Assembly: GCA_947685225.1 (NCBI GenBank)
Contig: CANTUV010000072.1
Location: 7,006,001-7,070,000 of the forward strand
Origin: Garcia nutans
Lineage: Eukaryota > Streptophyta > Magnoliopsida > Malpighiales > Euphorbiaceae
Direction of reading: 5' to 3'
Length of the DNA stretch: 64,000 bases
Shown here: positions 57,577 through 64,000 of the stretch, piece after piece
How the letters are laid out: each line of letters opens with the position of its first letter
Numbering within the stretch: the stretch's first letter is position 1
Position numbers and translations under genes: made by a program
The notes under the pieces: generated by a model
Told to the model about the DNA's origin: nothing
Seen by the model: the letters and a program-made list of their open reading frames with translations, nothing else
Databases searched by the model: none

Positions 57577-59790
57577 TGTAGACCCTCAATTTTGACCCAA
57601 TCCGGTCCAATATGTTTTATTTAGTCTAAAATGATTTTTGTTGTCTAATTGGTCCAAAATAATTTTTATTAAATAATTTTTGCTTTAGTATCAAATTTTT
57701 ATTAATAAAAGATAGAAATAAACAAATAAAAGTCAAAAAATAATAATAAAAATAAAAATCGGAGTTGGAAAAGTAGGCGACGAAAAAATTGTCGCGCGGG
57801 CCCGTGGGCATTTCGCCCATAGGAAATTCCTGCGGGTGAAATCACTGTGCTATTTCGCACGCAGAAATTTTCTGCCTGTGAACGCAGAAATTTTCTACCT
57901 GCGAAATAGCTTACGGGCCCGCTCTGCACGTGCTGCCGCAGCCAGCTGCAGCAGATTTTTTTGCCAGCGCAGTTTTTCCGCAGCATTTTTTTTTGGCAGC
58001 CCAAATTTTTCGACGCAAATTTTTTGAAACCTAATCCAATTAGGTTTTGGTTTTTTTTTATTAATATTACTTACCTTAACTAATTAGGAAAAACAACCTC
58101 AAACCACTATAAATAAGGACCAAAGACAATTAAAAAAGGGGAGGCAAAAATCCAAGAGGAGTTTGGAAAATTTGAAACCAAATCAAGGAAGGAAAAGAAG
58201 AAATTCAATTCAACTTTTTTCTGGAATAGCAGTAGCATGATTTAGAGGATTCAAAGGCAAAAAAAAGCTTGTCTTTTGAGCTAGTTCATCCAAGAAGAAT
58301 TGTTTTTGGAGAAATCATCAAAAGAAGGTATGTGTTAATTAATTTTCTTTAATAGTTTTTTTTTACACAGTAGCAAATCTATGAAATCAAAATTAAAAAA
58401 TTTTAAACTTTAATTTAGTTTTTCTAAAGCAAAAAAAAAACCTTATTTCGTTGGTTTATCTTCCAAAAGGCTTAAAATTGTTATTTTTTCTTCTTAAAAA
58501 CCTTAAAACTCTAATTGAACATATTTTTCAACAAAACTATGATGTAAATTCTGCTTCTTTTAAAATTTTAAAGTAGGTTCTATTTCATTCAAAAAGTCTT
58601 CTACAACATCTTTTCTATTTATAAAAACTTTAATTTATTTGTTTAAATTCATAAAATTCCATAAAATATTAAATTGTCTTCCAAACCCTAAGATTAAAAT
58701 TACTACCCGTGACCCTACTTCCAAAATATCAAATCCAAATTCAACTTTCAAAATTCAAAATAATGAACACTAACCCTTTTAAAACCTTAAACCCTAATTT
58801 TTATGAACCCTAATCCTTTTAAAACATTAAAAAACATAAAAACATAAAAACCTAAATTTTACACGGTAGCTTAGGAACCCAATAACCAAAAATCACAAAT
58901 TAAAGTATTTTAAAGTATTTAAAACCCTAGTTTTATGATATCATCATTCAAACCTTAATTTTGTTAATCAAAGAGTCTTACCAACCCTTTAAAACATAAA
59001 ATCCTAATTTATTTTAATTTCATAAAAAGTCACAGTAGCCATAATTGGACTTTTATTTGCTTTATTCAATTCCATACTTGATTATGCTTTGATTTATTTC
59101 TTATGCTTTAATTTATTTAATTTATCATGGATGGATGATTATTTTATATTTTGATTAATAGCTTTGATGAATGATTTATTTATGATGAATGATTATTTAC
59201 TTTTAGCAGTTAATTTAGATTTCCAAAAGTTGTAAGAGGTATGTTTCCACTTGGTGGGTACCTCATTAGTTAAACATCATGTAATTTAATTTGCTTTTCT
59301 ATTTTAGAACCTATGTAAAGGGCATGTTTCTACCTTTTTGGTGGGTGTCCTATTTAGGCATGTGATGTAAGGACATGTTTCCATCCTTGGATGGGTGTCC
59401 ATTTATTTGCTTTGTTTAGACATTGCTTTGATTTTAATATATTGATGCTTTCTTTTAATTATTGTGTGTAATATGGATAATGTTATTATATTTAAGAATT
59501 TTATAATATTAAGACTAGTAAAGGAGGCCAGTTCCAATGAACCGGGCGTTGTGGGGGTGCTGGGCCATTTCTCACCTTCCCCACACGTACCCAACTTTCT
59601 GAACCCATTAAGGGATTAGGGATTCCTTAGGAATCAAGTCATTCACCCCTTTCTTTTTTCCCAGCCTGTCCGGGTGGCGACTCCATTTTCTTCGGACTTA
59701 GGTCCGTATTCTCTAAGGCCCCGAGCCTAAACAGTGCCGAAGTAGCAAGAACCATTCCACCGGGAGTGGGGGTGAAAATCCCCGCTCATA
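57577..59790 (+). repeat. Element E 3' LTR
   Basis: It starts TGTAGACCCTCAATTTTGAC and ends AAAATCCCCGCTCATA, matching element A's LTR (opposite orientation) along its length. CTATAAATAAGG (58107-58118) is the TATA candidate. A palindromic cassette of TTTCGC/GCGAAA and AGAAATTTTCT words lies at 57807-57925. The GGACATG/GGGTGTCC-type block at 59220-59400 and the GAACCGGGCGTTGTGG block (59538) also match A. No gene is present. Confidence 0.9.
58107..58118 (+). promoter_or_regulatory. TATA box candidate of E LTR
   Basis: CTATAAATAAGG, identical to the A LTR (11734-11723, minus). Conservation between diverged LTRs supports it as the core promoter. Confidence 0.6.
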
Positions 59791-60529
59791 GATGTGATAT
59801 TCATAAGCATTTTGCATTGGCATTACTTTATATTTTTATTATTATCAAAGTTTGTACCACTAGGCTTCGGCTTAGCACGATTGTAATTCGTCGCGCAGGT
59901 AACATGGACGTTTTGGTAGAGCCGGAGAGTTCTACTAGACCAGGTCGGGTCTAGGTTTGTAGTTTTTAAGATTGAAGAGTTTTTTCAGTACATCAAGATC
60001 AGAGCCAGTTGCCCGCATGTAGGTATTTGATATTACAGTATATTTTGATATTATATATGTTATGATATGTTTTTGAAGTATATAATGTAAATTGTAAAGA
60101 ATGTTTTGAATAATTTAGTTAAGATGGGATCTTATATGTGTTGTTAATATATATACCTATATATAAGTATTTTGAGAAAATATGGAGATATTGAGAAGTA
60201 TTGGTGAAATGGTGAATTGATTTTATTGGGAGTGTTTGTTTTATGCAGATTGTATTTTGCTGAATTTTGGGAACGTCCAAATTATGGACAAAACTCTGGC
60301 AAAATTTTTCCTGGAGATTTTCATATAAAATATTTATTTTGGGTTCCTATAATGAGCAAAGAACATTTACATATTATTTAATTTTATATATTTAGTATTT
60401 GAAATTCTAAATTTGAAATGTGAAAAAAAATTTTATTAAACCGATTGGTGACATTTTTGTACCATATATGCATATTTTACATATGATAGAAATTTATATT
60501 GTACATATATTGGATATAAGGGTGTTACA
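59791..60529 (+). repeat. Element B 3' LTR, resumed end
   Basis: 60016-60529 aligns with 25866-26377, the end of the 5' LTR, and terminates AGGGTGTTACA. 59791-60015 carries the TACCACTAGGCTTCGGCTTAG and CGCGCAGGTAAC block found in this LTR group at the equivalent place, so it is probably the same LTR. About 600 bp expected between 35273 and here is missing. No gene is present. Confidence 0.72.
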
Positions 60530-60741
60530 CGTATGTAATTTAATGAAAAGTATAATGGTTTTGTAAATGTTACTTTTAAAAGAATGAGATTTGATAATGG
60601 AAAATATTCTTTTATTAAAAATATAATTGATGTGGACTAAAGTAAGGGTTTAAACAATACTGTAAAGTAACATTCTTATATTTTATATGCGTATTATATG
60701 TATACGATGTATGATATTATATAGGGTATAGGAGTGTTACA
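60530..60741 (+). repeat. LTR D, 3' end
   Basis: The first bases (CGTATGTAATTTAATGAAAA) continue the LTR D sequence broken at 14574 when compared with LTR F at 25735-25780. It ends TATAGGAGTGTTACA, the usual terminus of this LTR group. Confidence 0.72.
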
Positions 60742-61039
60742 ATATTCACACCTATGCAGCTTGCAAGATAGCTCATTGGAACTACCAAATACTCAAACTT
60801 CAAAATTTTCTTCTTTCAAAATCACACACCATACCACAATAACCATAAAGAGCTTTTAACTCGTTATATAAAATTCAATTTAAAATTCTTATTTTGATTT
60901 GGCTTTTAAAATTTTGTGCCAATTCACTTTGAGTTTTTCCAAGTCCTATTTAGATTTTAGTTATTTTTTTGTATTTTATTAATGTCTTAAATATGTGTGA
61001 GTGACATAAGTGTCACCTCCTTGTTATAACTATGACCTT
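60742..61039. other. Unassigned sequence right of LTR D
   Basis: No gene or repeat is recognised. If LTR D is a 5' LTR, a primer site should follow 60741; I see none, so D may be a solo or 3' LTR. Confidence 0.5.
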
Positions 61040-61610
61040 GGCGCTGTTAGGTTTGTGATCTCATTGAACATCAAGCCTAGGCCCAGAGATAAAGGAGTCA
61101 CCACCCGGAAAGACCAAGAAAGAAAGTAGTTAGCTATCCAATTTATGAGGAATCCCTAACTCCTTACTGGGTTTGGGAAGTTAGGTACGTATGAGGATAG
61201 GTGAGAAAAATCCTTGCATCCATATACACCTAGTTCATTAGAACCGGCTTCCTTTTCATGTTCATGCATTATTTAACTCTTAATTACTTGAGATATCATT
61301 CACTAATTGGTATATAACAAGGGATAAAGAAAGCATGACATATATATGCTTATATACACTCACATATGATATGGTGTTATGAAATTGCATGTATGCAGAA
61401 TAAATAAATATACACCTATCACAGTGGAAACATGCCAATATAAACCCCAAAATATAAATTACAAATGAAATAAATAAATAAAAATTACACAATAAAATTA
61501 CCTACTACATTTGATTTATATGGAAAAATTACATTGATAATCCTAAATTAATTAATTCTAGGATAGAAAATGCAATGGAATGCAACTACGTATGCATGAG
61601 GTGCAAAAAA
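61040..61610 (-). repeat. Diverged Tat LTR fragment
   Basis: GGAGTCACCACCCGGAAAGA, GGAATCCCTAACTCCTTACT, TTAGGTACGTATGAGG and TTCATTAGAACCGGCTTCC follow the same order as 10160-10345 in element A's LTR, in the same orientation. GTGGAAACATGCC (61422) fits the following block. Both ends are lost. Confidence 0.75.
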
Positions 61611-61725
61611 AAAAAAGGAAAGAAAAACACAAAAAAATAAAACAAAATGCTGAAAGTAAAGAAGGGATTAGTTTTATAACATAAAAGGAATTAATGAGTG
61701 CACCAAACAAACAGTCAGGCTCATC

Positions 61726-62016
61726 ATGCCTATTAACGGGCTAGCTAATTGGAATGATGAGCAAGGTAATATATACTTAAAGCATCAAGAAAATTATTGC
61801 CATACGCATAAAGCCCATCTACTCATTATTCCAACTGATGAGCTCGAAGGTAAGAATGTCAGGAGTATGGTATCTCTCAAATATGCACATCTTAGCTACA
61901 TGCTCATGTCTTTTCCTTGTTATCTAATCATTTTTAGCATATATGATGGAAATCGTAGTGAACACATTGAGGTTTTGGATGTTATAGCAGAGAAAAATGT
62001 GAAATGTGCTAGATAG
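61726..62016 (+). pseudogene. Unidentified 96-codon ORF before an RTE-type RT fragment
   Basis: The product has no motif I recognise. It has a polar first half (NWNDEQGNIYLKHQENY) and a hydrophobic stretch (SYMLMSFPCYLIIFSIY). It ends shortly before the RT fragment at 62035, so it may be a decayed linker of that LINE, or a chance frame. Confidence 0.25.
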
Positions 62017-62034
62017 ATTAGGTTTAGTTAAGGT

Positions 62035-62231
62035 AGCTTTAAAGATAATGAAAATTGGAAAAGCTTATGGTTTAGATCGAATACCCATTGAGGTATGGAA
62101 TTATATATAAATCTAAGACTCGCGTGGTTGATTACTTTGTTTAATAAGATTCCAAGCACAAAGAAAATGTCTAATGAATGGAGAAAGGGCAGTTTTGTAC
62201 CTATTTTTAAGAATAAGGGAGATATTATGTA
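62035..62231 (+). pseudogene. RTE-type LINE reverse transcriptase fragment
   Basis: Translation gives ALKIMKIGKAYGLDRIPIEVW, stop, then in a shifted frame WLITLFNKIPSTKKMSNEWR and KGSFVPIFKNKGDIM. This is the first conserved block of RTE-clade RT (the KxGKAxGxDxIPIE and FNKI...EWR...P(I/V)(F/Y)KNKGD motifs). Only about 65 residues remain, with a stop and a frameshift. It ends where another LTR-like start occurs. Confidence 0.8.
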
Positions 62232-62618
62232 ATGTTTGAAATTTTAAACAGTGATTTTTCTATTAAATATTAATATAATTGGACTGTGTATAGAGATGAA
62301 AGTGACTTGGATAATTGGAAATAAGTGAAAAAGTAGGATGAGTTAAGTTTTAAAGTTGAAATTTGGTCTAGGTTTGGACTAAATCGGTGTTTCAGCAAAA
62401 GAAACCTAAAGTGATAAAATTTTATAAAAATGTCCTTTTGACTCTAGAATTAAACTTTACTAAATTCGGATATAAAATATAGACAATATGGCTTTAAATT
62501 AATAAAAAAAATTATTTTTATAGTTTTATGAAGTTAAAAATTGAATTAGGATAAAAAATTAAGAGAGAGGATGCACCATAGTTATAGTGGACATGCCCTT
62601 ACCCAACCAAACCATAGA

Positions 62619-62634
62619 TGCTATATATAAGTGA
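62619..62634 (+). promoter_or_regulatory. TATA box candidate of the terminal LTR
   Basis: CTATATATAAGTGAGC, about 390 bp into the LTR-like sequence and followed by a TC-rich stretch such as is common around plant transcription starts. Confidence 0.45.
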
Positions 62635-63154
62635 GCTTAGAAGTTTCTCTCATCTTCTCTCATCTTCATTCACGCCATTCACCATCACCCTCACCATCTT
62701 TCTAACTTTCTTCATCTTCCTTTCATCAAATTAAGCAAGAATTAAGGGAAATTTACCTCAAGTTGCAAATTTTTAAGAGAATTAGCTAAAGTAGACAAGG
62801 TTATCAATAAGTAATCAAAAGGAAAAGAAAAAAAAAAGAGAAAGAGAGGAATCCTTTGAAGAGGCATGTGCTTGTGTACTATAATTTGTAAATATTTGGT
62901 TTTCTTTGAACTTTAGTCCTTGAATAAGCTAATTAAGTCATTTTAATTGAGTTATTTACTAAAGAATTGAGTAAATGAGATGTTGTGCAATAAGTTGGTT
63001 GAAGAACCTTTTATATGAAAAGTTTGGTTTTGGGTTCATTATTACTCTATTTATTAAACGAGTTTATATTGTTTTGGCTTAATATGTAAGTTGGAACAAC
63101 TTTGGCTCACTAAAAAATGAATTTTTAGGGTTTGGAAGAAGCTGGAAAAAATAC

Positions 63155-63345
63155 ACGGGTGTGTGGATTATTCCACACTACCGTGTAAATTTTTCAACAT
63201 ATGTAATTTTATTTCCAACATGATTTTAAAACACATAGGTGTGTGGATTATTCCACACGACTATGTGAATTTTTTTAGCTACTATAACTTTACTTCCAGT
63301 AATGTTTTGATATGCACGGGCATGAGGATTTCCTAGGCACACCTA
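63155..63345. repeat. Palindromic cassette in the terminal LTR
   Basis: Two hairpin units, ACACGGGTGTGTGG-ATTATTCCACACTACCGTGT and a CACATAGGTGTGTGG version, about 75 bp apart, then a third weaker one (GCACGGGCATGAGG). Confidence 0.75.
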
Positions 63346-64000
63346 TGTCTACTCTATAACCCTAGTTTTCTTCTTTTTCACCCTCACAACACTTTGTTTC
63401 TTATTCTAATGAAATTTATTTTTCAACTAATGTTTATAACTCAAGTTTTTCTCAAAGGTATGTAAGATCATCAATTTGAAAACTTGGAACTTTGAAAATG
63501 TCAATGAGTTAGTTAGTAAAGAAATTTAAGAACCTTGAAATTGTTTAAAATAGATTATATTTTTATTTATTAAAGTGATGTGTAATTGAATACTAAACTA
63601 GAAATGAATGAATGATGAATTGCCTAAATCGTACTAAAATTAGATCTAGATTGAGATTGAATAGCTAGGCAGAGGGTGGATATCCATAGTGACAGTGGAC
63701 ACTCCGTACCATCAGCAGACACATAGTGTCATTAGTGCTAGTGGGCATACTTGCCAAAAGTGAATACATTGCATTAACAATGGGCCTTTGGCCATATTCT
63801 TGATAGTGGACATTAATTTGCCACCAATGATCTGTTATCCAAATCTAAGATTTAAATTCAGTGTGTACGGGCAAATCACAAAGAATTGCATAAGATGTGA
63901 ACAATATGCTATGTGATTAATTTGTTAAAATTACTAAACATAGAATTTCCTTATGTTGAGTGTATTGAATAAACAAATTTATCAAATTTCTACTTAAGTT

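Larger units (their letters stand above)
42338..59790 (+). mobile_element. Element E: Tat derivative with gag fragment, repeat-rich 3' UTR and 3' LTR
   Basis: It begins inside gag (same family as element A), lacks protease, RT and integrase entirely, and ends with tandem arrays, a polypurine tract and an LTR matching element A's LTR in the opposite orientation. The 5' LTR and gag start are missing at the copia junction. Element G is inserted into its 3' UTR with target duplication AGAAC. Either a large pol deletion occurred or this was a nonautonomous gag-only derivative. Confidence 0.75.
14575..60529 (+). mobile_element. Element B: gene-less (LARD-like) LTR element, heavily invaded
   Basis: The 5' LTR starts TGTAATATCCGTGATTTTGG at 14575 and its end at 26377 is followed by an initiator tRNA-Met primer site. 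The internal region has no open frames. A polypurine tract (33460-33469) precedes the 3' LTR, whose start (33475) matches 14575 onward and whose end (60016-60529) matches 25866-26377. The flanks TGTAT (14570-14574) and CGTAT (60530-60534) agree at four of five bases, consistent with an aged target duplication in LTR D. A LINE, three LTR copies, a copia remnant and a Tat element lie inside it. The body without insertions is about 4 kb. Boundaries are direct; the joining of the halves is inference. Confidence 0.72.
62228..64000 (+). repeat. Start of another LTR, truncated by the window end
   Basis: It begins TGTAATGTTTGAAATTTTAA. A TATA-like word CTATATATAAGTGAGC is at 62619-62634, followed by a TC-rich leader (62640-62700), then a palindromic cassette at 63155-63345 (ACACGGGTGTGTGGATTATT paired with CCACACTACCGTGT). 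Farther on, GACACATAGTGTCATTAGTG (63718) echoes GACACATGGTGTCATTATGG in LTRs B and D. No gene is seen. The family differs from the others in most of its sequence. Confidence 0.55.

Noticed and set aside
57626..58004. Minus-strand frames at the start of the E LTR
   Set aside because: They are antisense to the LTR, lack domains, and the same sequence at 49754-49865 only extends the G integrase frame by accident.
59801..59900. Possible tRNA-like stem around GGCTTCGGCTTAGCACG
   Set aside because: The hairpin is short, has no tRNA A- and B-box pattern, and is a conserved block of this LTR group.

Overview
The window looks like nuclear heterochromatin of a flowering plant, most likely a eudicot. 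It is AT-rich and consists almost entirely of LTR retrotransposons nested in one another, plus one L1-type LINE and a scrap of an RTE-type LINE. I recognise no host gene, tRNA, rRNA or CRISPR array, and nothing bacterial. The plant assignment rests on element lineages: Tat-type Ty3/gypsy with an extra archaeal-type RNase H, Del/Tekay-like chromovirus with an initiator-tRNA-Met primer site, SIRE-like Ty1/copia with a coiled-coil gag, and an L1 with a terminal RNase H. The species cannot be named from this sequence.

Layout. 1-12293: minus-strand Tat element (A) with 5' LTR (10067-12293), primer site, broken gag and broken pol. A solo chromovirus-type LTR (2217-4721, target duplication TAAGA) splits its RNase H. 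12294-14574: piece of an older LTR (D) whose missing 3' end lies 46 kb away at 60530-60741. 14575-60529: plus-strand, gene-less, LARD-like element (B). Its 5' LTR contains a near full-length LINE (15472-21231, 16-bp target duplication) and another LTR copy (F, from 22644). Its body contains a solo LTR (H, 29920-33049, target duplication AAGAT). Its 3' LTR (33475-35273, resuming about 59791-60529) is interrupted by a minus-strand copia remnant (35274-42337) and a plus-strand Tat derivative E (42338-59790) that keeps a gag fragment, a tandem-repeat-rich 3' UTR, a polypurine tract and a 3' LTR. E is in turn interrupted by a young minus-strand chromovirus complex G (46588-57304). 60742-64000: a diverged Tat LTR fragment, an RTE reverse transcriptase fragment and the start of another LTR that runs off the window.

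Nothing here is a working pathway. The pol genes are all broken. G is the best preserved: two in-frame amber stops plus loss of its integrase C-terminus and 3' UTR. The notable structure is in the noncoding DNA. Otherwise different LTR families all carry short GC-rich palindromic cassettes, and related LTRs carry different tandem repeats at the same internal position. The G locus looks like a solo-LTR version and a full-length version of one insertion joined in tandem, either a real rearrangement or two haplotypes stitched by assembly.
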